Source: Ruminobacter amylophilus (GTDB lineage Bacteria; Pseudomonadota; Gammaproteobacteria; Enterobacterales; Succinivibrionaceae). From it: a stretch of 64,000 bases of DNA. Numbering within the stretch: the first letter of the stretch is position 1; every line of letters begins with the position of its first letter. Where the stretch lies: NCBI RefSeq assembly GCF_900115655.1, contig NZ_FOXF01000006.1, positions 1 through 64,000 on the forward strand, read 5' to 3'. The notes under the pieces were generated by a model. That model saw only the letters and a program-made list of their open reading frames with translations. It searched no databases and was not told where the DNA came from. Below are positions 1-9,651 of this stretch, piece after piece. A program made the translations under genes and the position numbers.

Positions 1-580
1 GGATGTTTTAGGTTCCGTCAGACTGGAAGAAGCCAGAAGGCATCAGGACAAAGCCCGAGAATTCAAAAAACAGGTTAAAACTGTTAAAGATAAAGAAGTC
101 CTGAGGGAACTTAAACAGAATATTCGGGATGAAAGTCAGCGGTACACCAGACTGAAAAGAGCCCGCTGGTCCGTGTTAACCGACAGCCGGAATCTTAGTG
201 AAGCAGGAGAAGAATTCTTAAATGAAATTCTTAATACGCACAATGATCTTGCCACCTGTTATGCCATGAAAGAAGAAATGAACCGTCTCTTTGAATTACG
301 AGACAAAGAAGAAGCCTACTACGGATGGATGAAACGGTTTATGGCAGCGAAGGAAAGTGGAATACCGCAACTTCAGAAATTTGCAGAGTTGAAGGAGCGG
401 CGTCTGAGAGGATTGGTAGCTCACGCTACTCATCCTATCAGCACCGGAAAATTAGAAGGTATGAACAATAAAAATAAAGTGGCTAAAAGAATTGCATACG
501 GCTACAGAGATGAGGACTATTTCTTTACTCTAATTCGATACCAGTCCTCTCTCGGATTCCCAACAATTCCGTGAAGAGCC
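1..580 (+). mobile_element. Right end of an ISL3-type insertion sequence (cut by the window start)
   Basis: The segment holds the C-terminal part of an ISL3-like transposase. Directly over its stop codon lies a plausible terminal repeat: read on the minus strand from 580, the end begins GGCTCTTCACGGAATTG, which resembles the GG(C/G)TCTTC ends of ISL3 elements. ISL3 elements usually make 8-bp target repeats, so TTATTTTT from 581 is a candidate repeat. The left end is outside the window, so neither repeat can be confirmed. Confidence 0.6.
2..574 (+). CDS. ISL3-family transposase, C-terminal part
   Basis: The frame is open from base 2 to the stop at 574, about 190 codons, and continues upstream of the window, so the N-terminus is missing. 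The visible protein has the ISL3 C-terminal signature: a stretch close to STGKLEGMNNKNKVAKR is followed by IAYGYRDEDYFF, matching the conserved (I/L)EG.N.K.K..KR.AYGYR pattern near the last catalytic glutamate of the DDE domain. No frameshift or stop interrupts this part. It is an ordinary cut-and-paste transposase; whether the full element is intact cannot be judged here. The downstream amylase gene is on the opposite strand and unrelated. Confidence 0.85.
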   Translation, partial: DVLGSVRLEEARRHQDKAREFKKQVKTVKDKEVLRELKQNIRDESQRYTRLKRARWSVLTDSRNLSEAGEEFLNEILNTHNDLATCYAMKEEMNRLFELRDKEEAYYGWMKRFMAAKESGIPQLQKFAELKERRLRGLVAHATHPISTGKLEGMNNKNKVAKRIAYGYRDEDYFFTLIRYQSSLGFPTIP

Positions 581-638
581 TTATTTTTTATGTACCGGAT
601 TTTATTCTCATAAACTCCGGATACCGGACTGTTTCAGC

Positions 639-2345
639 TTAGAGCTTGTTGAAGAATACAGCAGCTCCGAGAGGTTCGAGAGTAAAGCTGTAGGTGGTGC
701 CTGCAGGATAAACTTCTTCTTCTGAACAGGATGCCTTTGAGAGATCCATGTACTTCAGAGAGATTGCGGCTGATTCATCAGAGAAGAGGCTGTTTTCAAA
801 TGTTACGTTGATCTGCTTGTCTTCCTGAATGTTCATTACCACGATTACTTCGGAATCACCGTAGGTCTTCTTGACTGCAAAGAGATTGCTGTCAGTACCG
901 ATATCGGTCATGGTACCCATTGAAAGAGCCTTTGAATTGTTACGGATCTTCAGCATTTCAGATACGTAGTTCTTGAGGTTTTCCTGATCTGAGCTGAAAC
1001 CTCTGAACTGACCGGTTACACGTGCAACATGGTCGTCATAGTAACCCATTTCATTCTTCTGAACGTCAAAGTTAGGGACTTCCTGACCCCATTCATCGCC
1101 GTAGAAGATGGTGATAGGACCGCTTAATGAGGCGATAACGGTATGTGCCAGTCTGTAACGCTTCCAGTATTTATCGGAATCGTAGTTGCCTGAAGAGAGA
1201 GCCTTCTTCTTTACGCCTCTCTGAAGCAGGTCGCCGAAACGTACGAGGTCGTGATTTGAGATGAAGTAGTTAGGTACTGCAAAATCAGGATAGGTGTTTT
1301 CAGCGTTAACGAGTTCGTTCTGGATTGTGGTGCCCTTGTGATTGTATGCTGAAGATTCTTCAACTGCCAGAGCTTTTACGATACCGTAACGGGTATTGAA
1401 GGCAAAGTTTGACTTAAGACCCGGGAGTGAGTCGGAACCGTAACCGTACTGTGTAATCTGGCTGTCGCCTGACCAGATTTCACCGACCATGTAGCCGAGA
1501 GGATGAACGGTTTCTCCGTTTCTGGTGTAGGTGGTGTTCTTTGCGGCTTCTTCAACAGCTTCTCTGATTTCCTTCCAGTTCTTTACAGGAACCTGATAAG
1601 CCTGGTCGAGTCTCCAGCCGTCGATCTTGTATTCAGTAATATAGTGGGCAGCAAGTTCCTTGTAGAAATCAAGGGTTGCTTCCTGAGAATGATCCGCACA
1701 GAGAGTGCCTTCTCCGGCAGTGTAGGTTGAGCCCAGACCCTGACATACGTCGGTTGAAACGAGAGAGATGTATGACGGAGAGGTCCTTGAAATGGTTGAC
1801 TTGAAGTGACCGAATACACCGTCAAGGAATACGTACATTCCTTTGGCGTGAGCAGCGTCAACCAGAGTTCTGAAGGTGTCTTCACTGCCGAAATGAGGAT
1901 CAATCTTGTAGTAGTCTTCACCGAAATAACCGGTGGCGTCAAGAGGAGTAACAGGAGTTGAGGTATCGGCACTCTGGAATACAGGAGTTAACCAGATTGC
2001 ATTGATGCCGAGGCCCTTGATGTAGTCAAGCTGATCAATAACACCCTGTATATCACCCTTGTGATTGCTGGTGCCGTAGCCGACGTCATAGTTAATGTTG
2101 TTGTCACCGTTGTTGAATGCTTCCACCATAATCTGATACATGCGGATGTTACAGATGTCTTCAACGGCGGTGCTTGGATTGTTACAGAACAGATTATTCT
2201 TGTATGTTGATGCTTCCTTGAGGGTTGCGTCCACAACAGTGATTTCGCCGCCTTCTTCGCTGCTGCTGCTTCCGCAGGCTGTGAGTGAGGTTGCAAGAAG
2301 GGTTGACATGATTGCCAAATATAATTTGTTCATGGTGGATTTCAT
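639..2345 (-). CDS. Alpha-amylase family (GH13) glycoside hydrolase, lipoprotein
   Basis: A 568-residue protein with a lipoprotein signal peptide: a short basic start, a hydrophobic stretch and the lipobox LTAC with Cys24, followed by a Ser/Glu linker. It is therefore probably anchored in the outer membrane, facing the periplasm or the outside. The GH13 barrel motifs are present in order: region I DGVFGH (about 175-180), region II GWRLDQ with nucleophile Asp247, region III GEIW with acid/base Glu289, and region IV NHD with Asp366. It should hydrolyse alpha-1,4-glucans or maltodextrins; the exact specificity cannot be read from the motifs. The last ~90 residues form the usual C-terminal beta domain. 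It is transcribed alone, toward the IS end. Starch use fits a rumen or gut succinate producer. Confidence 0.9.
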   Translation of the reverse strand: MKSTMNKLYLAIMSTLLATSLTACGSSSSEEGGEITVVDATLKEASTYKNNLFCNNPSTAVEDICNIRMYQIMVEAFNNGDNNINYDVGYGTSNHKGDIQGVIDQLDYIKGLGINAIWLTPVFQSADTSTPVTPLDATGYFGEDYYKIDPHFGSEDTFRTLVDAAHAKGMYVFLDGVFGHFKSTISRTSPSYISLVSTDVCQGLGSTYTAGEGTLCADHSQEATLDFYKELAAHYITEYKIDGWRLDQAYQVPVKNWKEIREAVEEAAKNTTYTRNGETVHPLGYMVGEIWSGDSQITQYGYGSDSLPGLKSNFAFNTRYGIVKALAVEESSAYNHKGTTIQNELVNAENTYPDFAVPNYFISNHDLVRFGDLLQRGVKKKALSSGNYDSDKYWKRYRLAHTVIASLSGPITIFYGDEWGQEVPNFDVQKNEMGYYDDHVARVTGQFRGFSSDQENLKNYVSEMLKIRNNSKALSMGTMTDIGTDSNLFAVKKTYGDSEVIVVMNIQEDKQINVTFENSLFSDESAAISLKYMDLSKASCSEEEVYPAGTTYSFTLEPLGAAVFFNKL

Positions 2346-2747
2346 ATAACTAAAATTCCCTGTTATCTTATTGTTGATGATTTTTTAATTTTTAAAACAA
2401 ATAAAAACAAAACGTGATGTTTTGTTTTTTATTGTGTCAGTCTATCTGACTCCGTGTTGATGAGTATAGCAATTTTTAGAGCTTTTATATAAAAAAAATA
2501 CTGTTTTGCATAAATTTATTTGTAATTGTTAGAAGCATGTTAAACAAATGTGTGATTTGACGGAGTTTAATTTTAACGAATTGTATAAATAGCTGAAAAA
2601 TGACTGTTTTAGTACAAAATCAGGAAATGTTATTTTACATTCCCTGAAAGAATGAATGGATAATAAACCTTGGAATATGGTTAAGAAGCATTCTTTATCC
2701 TGTTGACGGATGCATGGTTTCAGTTCCGGTCGGGAGGCCTAAATATT
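2346..2747. other. Intergenic region with divergent promoters and an A/T-rich inverted repeat
   Basis: No gene is visible. Between the divergent amylase and flavodoxin genes lies a 13-bp inverted repeat with one bulge (2401-2432, core AACAAAAC-GTGAT-GTTTTGTT) about 56-87 bases upstream of the amylase start. It could be an operator or a weak terminator-like leader hairpin for the amylase transcript. The rest is AT-rich promoter DNA. Confidence 0.4.
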
Positions 2748-3395
2748 ATGAAGTTTATGAAGTGTTCATGTCTGAGAAATGCTGCCGGTGCTGCAGCGGT
2801 GATTCTCGCATCTTTTTCTTTCTGCAGTCCGGTTCTGGCGGCAGTTCAGTCTGATAGCGTGGCGGCTGGAACTGAAGGTTCTCAGAACAGGGTTCTTGTG
2901 GCCTATTTTTCCAGAACCGGTGAAAACTATGCCGTAGGCAGTATCTCCTCAGGCAATACATATCTTGTCGCAAAAGAAATTGCCGAACAGACCGGAGGCA
3001 GACTTTTTGAAATCAGAACCGCCTACAGCTACCCTGCCGATTACGGTGAATGCGTAAAGAAGGCAAGAGAAGAAAAGGAAGCGAACACAAGACCGGAACT
3101 TGCTGAAAACATAGATGTTTCTCCATATGACGTAATCTATCTCGGAGCTCCGGTTTGGCACGGGGATCTGCCGATGGCAGTCTACACTTTTCTGGAAAGC
3201 GGTGATTTTTCAGGCAAGACGGTAAGACCGTTCAACACTCACGAGGGAAGCGGAAGCTCCGGATTTGACGTTAAAATCGGAAAAGCCGTTCCAGGTGCGT
3301 CGGTAACTGGAGTTCTCTCAATTCAGGGAAAGGAGGCCCAGAATGAAACTCATAAACTGCCGTTCAAGGTAAGAAACTGGATTAAGTCGGAATAA
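2748..3395 (+). CDS. Exported flavodoxin-like protein
   Basis: The frame is open from 2703, but the ATG at 2748 is preferred: it has GGGAGG about 10 bases upstream and directly starts a signal peptide (MKFMKCSCLR, then a hydrophobic run to about residue 31, cleavage near VLA-AVQ). The mature part is a flavodoxin fold: RVLVAYFSRTGEN (residues 48-60) carries the FMN phosphate-binding loop, and GAPVWHG and the NTHEGSGSSG region match the other FMN loops of the Flavodoxin_4 group. It probably carries electrons or reduces a substrate on FMN in the periplasm; the partner is unknown. Length (215) is normal for a flavodoxin plus signal peptide. It stands alone between divergent amylase and hrpA. Classic flavodoxins are cytoplasmic, so the signal peptide is notable. 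Confidence 0.8.
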   Translation: MKFMKCSCLRNAAGAAAVILASFSFCSPVLAAVQSDSVAAGTEGSQNRVLVAYFSRTGENYAVGSISSGNTYLVAKEIAEQTGGRLFEIRTAYSYPADYGECVKKAREEKEANTRPELAENIDVSPYDVIYLGAPVWHGDLPMAVYTFLESGDFSGKTVRPFNTHEGSGSSGFDVKIGKAVPGASVTGVLSIQGKEAQNETHKLPFKVRNWIKSE

Positions 3396-3414
3396 TCCTT
3401 CGTGTTCAGATTTT

Positions 3415-3447
3415 CGGCCGTTTTACGCATGATGACGGCCGTTCTCC
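3415..3447 (+). terminator. Probable terminator after the exported flavodoxin
   Basis: Stem CGGCCGT / ACGGCCG with a 13-base loop, followed by TTCTCCTTATT. The T-run is imperfect. Confidence 0.5.
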
Positions 3448-3526
3448 TTATTGACTCATATGGCGGATATATTGAATAAACGCCGTAATATCCGTATAAT
3501 CAGCCTCGGAAATTACATTACTTTCA

Positions 3527-3550
3527 GGCCGGTAGCACGTGCTGCCGGCC
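3527..3550. repeat. 24-bp near-perfect palindrome upstream of hrpA
   Basis: GGCCGGTAGCAC is followed directly by GTGCTGCCGGCC. The arms pair completely, with one G-T pair, and there is no loop. It lies 50 bases before the hrpA start and could be an operator, a leader hairpin or part of the upstream terminator region. Confidence 0.5.
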
Positions 3551-3599
3551 GTTATCTGCGGATATTTTATTTTTAATCCCCGAAAGACAATAACTACAT

Positions 3600-6500
3600 A
3601 TGAATACAGCTTCAACCAAAATAACCTACAGCAGAATAGCCAAAGTTCTTGAAGATGCTCTTATAAGAGACCGTAACCGCATACTGGCGAAGGCCCGCAA
3701 GGTTTTCGGAACCAGACAGAGGCCTGTTGCCGAGCCTGATGAGGAAAAGGTGACCGAGCTAGCCCTTGAGGCCGCGGCTGCGGTTGAATCTGCTCAGAAA
3801 CGTGCTGAAAAGATACCGGAAATAACTTATCCCGAACAGCTTCCGGTAAGCAGGGAAAAGGATGACATCATCAGACTGATTAAGGAAAATCAGGTGGTTA
3901 TTGTTGCCGGCGACACCGGTTCAGGCAAAACCACTCAGCTTCCTAAAATCTGTCTTGAAGCAGGTTTCGGCCGTCGCGGCAAGATAGGTCACACCCAGCC
4001 GCGAAGACTTGCCGCAAGAACCGTGGCCGACCGCATCAGTCAGGAACTCAAATGCGAGCTGGGCACTGTCGTGGGTTATAAGGTTCGATTCGGGGACAAG
4101 ACCTCAGACGATACCGTCATCAAGCTGATGACGGACGGTATTCTGCTTACCGAACTTGAGCAGGATCGCTTCCTTAATGAATATGAAGTCATCATTATCG
4201 ACGAAGCGCATGAACGCAGTCTCAATATCGATTTTATTCTGGGTTTTCTGAAAGGTCTTCTGGAAAAGAGAAAGGACCTGAAGGTAATTATCACCTCCGC
4301 CACCATTGATCCCGAAAGCTTCAGCAGACATTTCGGTAATGCTCCGGTTAAGCTGGTGGAAGGCAGAACCTATCCCGTGGAAGTCCGTTATGAACCTCTT
4401 GATGATCTCCTTGATGACGAAAACGAGGAAATTGACGAGGACGTGCTACTTACCGGTATTCTCAGAGCGGTGAAATCTCTTGATGAGGAAATGATGGGAG
4501 ATATCCTCGTCTTCATGAACGGTGAACGCGATATTGCCGAAGCGGCTGATTATCTGCGCAGGGCAAACCTACGTTCAACTGAAGTGCTTCCGCTGTATTC
4601 AAGACTCGGCGTTGCGGAACAGAACAAGATTTTTGCTCCCCACGGACTGAGACGCATTGTTCTCGCCACAAACGTGGCCGAAACCTCCGTAACCGTTCCC
4701 GGCATCAGATACGTGATAGATCCGGGAACCGCCAGAATCAGCAGATACAGTTACCGCAACAAGGTGCAGCGTCTGCCGATTGAGCCGGTGTCACAGGCCA
4801 GCGCAAATCAGAGAAAGGGGCGATGCGGCCGTGTATCCTCAGGTATCTGCATCCGTCTGTACAGTGAAGCGGATTTTATGGCAAGGCCTGAATTTACGGA
4901 TCCGGAAATCCTCCGCACCAATCTGGCCGCGGTTATTCTGCGCATGATCAGTCTGCGTCTCGGCAGTATTGAAACATTTCCTCTGCTTGATCGCCCGGAA
5001 CAGCGTCAGATAAATGACGGCATCAAGCTGCTTGAGGAACTGAGTGCGGTTTACAGGGATCGCAACGGGGAACTGAGACTTACCGAAACCGGCAGGCAGA
5101 TGGCGGCTCTGCCGTGTGACCCTCGTCTCGGCAGAATGATGGTGGAGGCAGGAAAACAGGGGGCGCTGTCCGAAGTTCTGATAATCGCCTCAAACCTCAG
5201 CAGTCAGGAGGTTCGTGAACGTCCGCTTACGGCCAGAAACGCCAGCCAGGAATATCACCGCCGTTTTGATGACGACCGTTCCGATTTCATGGGAATCATC
5301 AATCTGTACAATTATCTGAAACAGCAGATGGATGAGCTCAGCGGCAGTGCCCTGAGAAAGAAGATGCGCAGGGAATTTCTGTCATACATGCGCATGAGGG
5401 AATGGCTGGACATTTATGCCCAGCTTAAGGATGCGGTGAAAGATCTCGGACTTAAGTTCAATGAGGCTCCGGCCACTTATGAGGAAATTCATAAATCACT
5501 CTTAAGCGGTCTTTTAAGCATGATCGGCATGCGCAGTCCTGAAGGCAGTGAATATATGGGGACCCGCTCAAACAGATTCATGATTTTCCCGGGCTCCGGA
5601 CTTGCAAGAAAGAACATCAAGTGGGTAATGGCCGCGGAACTTACGGAAACCAGCCGTCTTTTTGCCCGTATGGTGGCTGAAATAGATCCTCTGTGGGTTG
5701 AGCATTACGCAAAGGATCTCATTAAATTCTCGTACAGTGATGAACACTGGAGCAAAAAGCAGGGGGCGGTCATAGCCCTGCAGAAGGGAATTCTGTACGG
5801 TCTTGCCGTAATTAACGGCCGCAAGGTCAACTATACCTCCATCAATCCTCCTCTCTGTCACGAAATGTTCATCAGGGAGGGACTGGTCGGCGGAGAAATG
5901 ATTACCGACGAAGCCTTCTTCGCCAACAACCGCCGCCTGATAAGCGAGGTGGTTGAGCTGGAGGAAAAATCACGCCGCAGAGATCTTCTGGTTAACGACG
6001 ATACCCTGTTTGCCTTCTATGATGAGAGAATACCTGAGGATATCGGTGACGTAAGAACTTTCAGTTACTGGTGGAAGGGGAGGAAGAAGCAGGATCCGGA
6101 ATACCTTAATTTCAATCTTGAAATGCTCAAGCAGCAGGATACCTCCATGGTGTCAGCGGACAAGTACCCGGATCATCTGACCGTCGGCAAGTATAAGCTC
6201 AGACTGGAATATAATTTTGATCCTACCGCGGAGAACGACGGCGTCACCGCCGTGATTCCGGTAAGCGTTCTTAATCAGATTCCTTCCGACGTGTTCGAAT
6301 GGCTGATTCCGGGACTAAGACTTGAACTCTTTACAACCATGATCAGAATTCTTCCGAAAGCACTGAGAAAATGCTTTGTTCCGGCACCTGATTACGGCAA
6401 TATACTGTTCGAGGCTCTGGATCCGTCAATGGGAAGCTTCAGGGATGCCATCTGCCGCAAGATGACCTCACTCAGCGGTCAGCAGGTTACCTGGGACGAT

Positions 6501-7535
6501 TTCGACATAAGCCAGCTCCCGAGACACCTGACATTCAACTTCAAGGTTACCGACATCAGAAAGAAGGTTCTGATGGAAGGCAGGGATCTTGAACACATCA
6601 GACATACTCTGAGAGACGAGGTTAAGGCATCTCTTGCCGAGGTCGTAAAGGAAATGCCTAAGCAGGAGGGAATAAAAAGCTGGAATTTCGACACTCTGCC
6701 TAAAACCCAGAGCCGTATGGTCGGCGGAATGGAAATCGTGGCATATCCCGCACTGCGTGACCGCAAGGACAGCGTAAGCCTGGAACTGTTTGAAACGGCT
6801 GAAGAGGCCGACAGACAGATGTGGCAGGGACAGAAGCGACTGATTATGCTTACGATTCCCGATCCGATAAGCTACCTTGAGAAATCACTTCCGAACAGAG
6901 CCAAGCTGGCGATGTACTTCAATATGGTGGGCAACGTCAGAATCCTGATTGACGATCTGGAATCCCTGGCTCTTGACGATATCATGAGCCGTGCCGGTGG
7001 CGTGGCCTCGACGACGGCGGACTTCAACAGACTGGTAAACGCCGCCAAGGAGGAGATTTACGATACAGTGCACCGGCTTTCACTCATATGCGAAAGAATT
7101 CTGGTCAAGGCCAATGATGTCCGCAAGAAGCTGAAGGGGAAAATGGATTTCCGTACCGCATACGCCTACAGTGACATGGGCGGGCAGCTTACCGCTCTGA
7201 TACACAAGGGATTCGCCACCGAGTCAACAATGGAATTCTTCCCGAGACTCGAGGTTTATCTTGATGCGATGCTGAACAGAATTGAAAAGGTTCAGATTGA
7301 TCCCAACCGTGACACGGTGATGCTCAACAAGTTTAAATCCGTTGAGGACAACTACAATTCGCTCATGGGGCTCTTTGCCGGCAGAACCGTGCCTGCAGAC
7401 GTGCATCGTGTAAGATACATGCTTGAGGAACTCAGAGTTTCGTATTTTGCCCAGAGTCTGAGAACAATCAGTCCGGTTTCCGACAAACGTCTGAATGTCG
7501 AAATCGACAGACTGAGAGGACTTTACCGCAGATAG
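3600..7535 (+). CDS. hrpA: ATP-dependent RNA helicase HrpA (DEAH box)
   Basis: A 1311-residue DEAH/RHA helicase close in length to E. coli HrpA (1300). Walker A GDTGSGKTT is at about 104-112, followed by the TQPRRLAART motif Ia. The DEAH box is near residue 201, SAT near 239, and NVAETSVTVPG and the QRKGRCGR motif VI near 395-420. The HA2/OB-fold region follows. The long C-terminal half is the DUF3418 region specific to bacterial HrpA. In E. coli HrpA unwinds mRNA secondary structure and resolves collided ribosomes. The ATG at 3600 gives the expected N-terminus, although the upstream ribosome binding site is weak. No frameshift is seen. Confidence 0.95.
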   Translation: MNTASTKITYSRIAKVLEDALIRDRNRILAKARKVFGTRQRPVAEPDEEKVTELALEAAAAVESAQKRAEKIPEITYPEQLPVSREKDDIIRLIKENQVVIVAGDTGSGKTTQLPKICLEAGFGRRGKIGHTQPRRLAARTVADRISQELKCELGTVVGYKVRFGDKTSDDTVIKLMTDGILLTELEQDRFLNEYEVIIIDEAHERSLNIDFILGFLKGLLEKRKDLKVIITSATIDPESFSRHFGNAPVKLVEGRTYPVEVRYEPLDDLLDDENEEIDEDVLLTGILRAVKSLDEEMMGDILVFMNGERDIAEAADYLRRANLRSTEVLPLYSRLGVAEQNKIFAPHGLRRIVLATNVAETSVTVPGIRYVIDPGTARISRYSYRNKVQRLPIEPVSQASANQRKGRCGRVSSGICIRLYSEADFMARPEFTDPEILRTNLAAVILRMISLRLGSIETFPLLDRPEQRQINDGIKLLEELSAVYRDRNGELRLTETGRQMAALPCDPRLGRMMVEAGKQGALSEVLIIASNLSSQEVRERPLTARNASQEYHRRFDDDRSDFMGIINLYNYLKQQMDELSGSALRKKMRREFLSYMRMREWLDIYAQLKDAVKDLGLKFNEAPATYEEIHKSLLSGLLSMIGMRSPEGSEYMGTRSNRFMIFPGSGLARKNIKWVMAAELTETSRLFARMVAEIDPLWVEHYAKDLIKFSYSDEHWSKKQGAVIALQKGILYGLAVINGRKVNYTSINPPLCHEMFIREGLVGGEMITDEAFFANNRRLISEVVELEEKSRRRDLLVNDDTLFAFYDERIPEDIGDVRTFSYWWKGRKKQDPEYLNFNLEMLKQQDTSMVSADKYPDHLTVGKYKLRLEYNFDPTAENDGVTAVIPVSVLNQIPSDVFEWLIPGLRLELFTTMIRILPKALRKCFVPAPDYGNILFEALDPSMGSFRDAICRKMTSLSGQQVTWDDFDISQLPRHLTFNFKVTDIRKKVLMEGRDLEHIRHTLRDEVKASLAEVVKEMPKQEGIKSWNFDTLPKTQSRMVGGMEIVAYPALRDRKDSVSLELFETAEEADRQMWQGQKRLIMLTIPDPISYLEKSLPNRAKLAMYFNMVGNVRILIDDLESLALDDIMSRAGGVASTTADFNRLVNAAKEEIYDTVHRLSLICERILVKANDVRKKLKGKMDFRTAYAYSDMGGQLTALIHKGFATESTMEFFPRLEVYLDAMLNRIEKVQIDPNRDTVMLNKFKSVEDNYNSLMGLFAGRTVPADVHRVRYMLEELRVSYFAQSLRTISPVSDKRLNVEIDRLRGLYRR

Positions 7536-7596
7536 ACCGGTATCCGCAGGCAGTTCTCGCATGAGCGGAACACCCCGGAAATGAAAAATTTTATCT

Positions 7597-7618
7597 ATAA
7601 GGCCGGTTCCGGCCTTAT
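7597..7618 (+). terminator. GC-rich hairpin after hrpA
   Basis: Stem ATAAGGCCGG / CCGGCCTTAT lies 60 bases after the hrpA stop. There is no clear T-run on the plus strand, so it may be an RNA-stabilising hairpin instead of a terminator. Confidence 0.4.
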
Positions 7619-7804
7619 ATCTCAAAAAAATTAAAAAAACAGTATCAAATTTGTTCAGTATTGGTTATAATCCGCAATGCTGAATACGGTTTATGCTGAT
7701 CGTGTTCGTATTGGAATTCGGTCCATGGAAGGATTGAATATATTTGTTGACCGTCTCTACAGGATGTTAGGGCGTTTTTTTATTTAAATATACAGTTATA
7801 AAAT

Positions 7805-9469
7805 ATGAGTTTTGCAGAATTATTCGAAGGCGCAAATACTTCTTCATTCAAGAAGAGTGTTTTAGGTCAGTTAATCCACGGTATCGTTGTTAGAATCGAA
7901 AGCGATTTTGTATGGGTTGACGCTGGTTTCAAGTCTGAAGGTCAGATCCCTGTTTCTGAATTCAAGAATGCTAACAATGAATTAGACGTTAAGGTTGGCG
8001 ATCAGGTTGACGTAGTACTTGAAAGCATCGAAGACGGTGATGGTAAGACCATCCTTTCTCGTGAAAAGGCCAAGCGTCTTGAATCTTGGACTAAGCTTGA
8101 AAAGGCTTACGAAGAAAAAGAAATCGTTAAGGGTATTGTTGACGGTAAGGTTAAGGGTGGTTTCACCGTTGCTATCGATAATATCCGTGCATTCCTTCCT
8201 GGTTCTCTCGTAGACGCTCGTTTACAGAACGAACAGCTTGAAGGTAAGGAACTTGAATTCAGAGTAATCAAGCTCGATCAGGTTCGTAACAATGTTGTTG
8301 TTTCACGTCGCGCAGTTTCTGAAGATGACGATTCAGCTGATCGTGAAACCGTACTTGCAAGCCTTGAAGAAGGCAAGATTGTTAAGGGTAAGGTTAAGAA
8401 TCTTACCGATTACGGTGCATTCGTTGATCTCGGCGCCGGTGTTGACGGTCTCCTCCATATCACCGATATGGCTTGGAAGCGTGTTAAGAACCCAGGTGAA
8501 GTTGTTACCGTTGGTGATGAAATCGAAGTTAAGGTTCTTAAGTACGAAAAGGAACGTTCACGCGTATCTTTAGGTCTCAAGCAGTTAACCGCTGACCCAT
8601 GGACTGATGTTGATAAGCGCTTCCCTAAGGGAGAAGAATTCCCAGGCGTTGTTACCAACATCGCTGACTACGGCTGCTTCGTTGAACTCGAACCAGGCGT
8701 TGAAGGTCTCGTTCACGTATCTGAAATGGACTGGACCAACAAGAACGTACAGCCTTCATCAGTTGTAAACATCGGTGAAAAGGTTAAGGTTAAGGTTCTC
8801 GAAATCAGCGAATCAGGTCGTCGTATTTCTTTAGGCCTCAAGCAGTGCAAGCCAAATCCATGGCAGCTCTTCAGCGAAAACCACGCTAAGGGTGACAAGG
8901 TTGTTGGTAAGGTTAAGAGCATCACCGATTTCGGTATCTTCATCGGTCTTGAAGGCGGTATTGACGGTCTCGTTCACACCACTGACTTAAGCCACGAAGC
9001 TGGCAGCGATGCTGCTCACAAGTACACCCGCGGTGAAGAAGTTACTGCTGTAGTTCTTAACGTAGATCCAGAAAGAGAACGTATTTCTTTAGGCGTTAAG
9101 CAGCTTGAAGAAGACGCTATTTCCAAGTTCCTTGATGCTCACAAGGAAAGCATCCTCTCTGGTACTATCTCTGAAGTTGAAAGCAACAAGCTCGTTGTTG
9201 ACCTCGGCGACGGCATCAAGGGTATCATCCGCGCTTCTGACGCTTCATCAGATCGTATCGATGACTTAGCTGCTGCATTCAAGGTTGGCGATACCGTTGA
9301 AGCTAAGAGAGTAGGTATTGACCGCAAGAACGGCGTAATCTCTTTATCAATCCGTGCTAAGGACGAAGCTGAAGACAGAGCTGCTATCGAAGCTATCAAG
9401 AAGTCTAACAGCGAAGTTGAAAAGGGAAGCAACGCTATGGCTGAAGCATTCAAGAATGCTAAGCAGTAA
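7805..9469 (+). CDS. rpsA: 30S ribosomal protein S1
   Basis: A 554-residue S1 protein (E. coli 557) made of six S1 RNA-binding repeats, with strong identity to enterobacterial S1: [70 protein letters not shown] and the ending [11 protein letters not shown]. It binds mRNA upstream of the start codon and aids initiation on the 30S subunit. Codon use is strongly biased (CGT, GGT, AAG), as expected for a highly expressed gene and unlike its neighbours. A T-rich leader of about 130 nt precedes the gene, as in other rpsA genes, which autoregulate translation. cmk, usually just upstream in gammaproteobacteria, is replaced here by hrpA. Confidence 0.97.
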   Translation: MSFAELFEGANTSSFKKSVLGQLIHGIVVRIESDFVWVDAGFKSEGQIPVSEFKNANNELDVKVGDQVDVVLESIEDGDGKTILSREKAKRLESWTKLEKAYEEKEIVKGIVDGKVKGGFTVAIDNIRAFLPGSLVDARLQNEQLEGKELEFRVIKLDQVRNNVVVSRRAVSEDDDSADRETVLASLEEGKIVKGKVKNLTDYGAFVDLGAGVDGLLHITDMAWKRVKNPGEVVTVGDEIEVKVLKYEKERSRVSLGLKQLTADPWTDVDKRFPKGEEFPGVVTNIADYGCFVELEPGVEGLVHVSEMDWTNKNVQPSSVVNIGEKVKVKVLEISESGRRISLGLKQCKPNPWQLFSENHAKGDKVVGKVKSITDFGIFIGLEGGIDGLVHTTDLSHEAGSDAAHKYTRGEEVTAVVLNVDPERERISLGVKQLEEDAISKFLDAHKESILSGTISEVESNKLVVDLGDGIKGIIRASDASSDRIDDLAAAFKVGDTVEAKRVGIDRKNGVISLSIRAKDEAEDRAAIEAIKKSNSEVEKGSNAMAEAFKNAKQ

Positions 9470-9508
9470 TAGCTGATTTTTAACCGCAAGGTTAAAATCT
9501 CTTAAAGC

Positions 9509-9541
9509 AAACGGCACCTTCATGGTGCCGTTTCTGTTTTT
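9509..9541 (+). terminator. Intrinsic terminator after rpsA
   Basis: Stem AAACGGCACC / GGTGCCGTTT with loop TTCAT, then TCTGTTTTT. It separates rpsA from lapA. Confidence 0.85.
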
Positions 9542-9651
9542 AGTGTACAAATTAAGCAATATCTTGATATATGTTGTTAGATCAATGTTGTTCAATAATG
9601 TATAATATTAACATCCGTTAGATTTGTTTTTTATTTGTTCGGACCTCGTTT

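Noticed and set aside
8019-9595. Several frames of 60-116 codons on both strands across rpsA
   Set aside because: They are other-frame readings of a strongly codon-biased gene; the rpsA frame explains the sequence completely.
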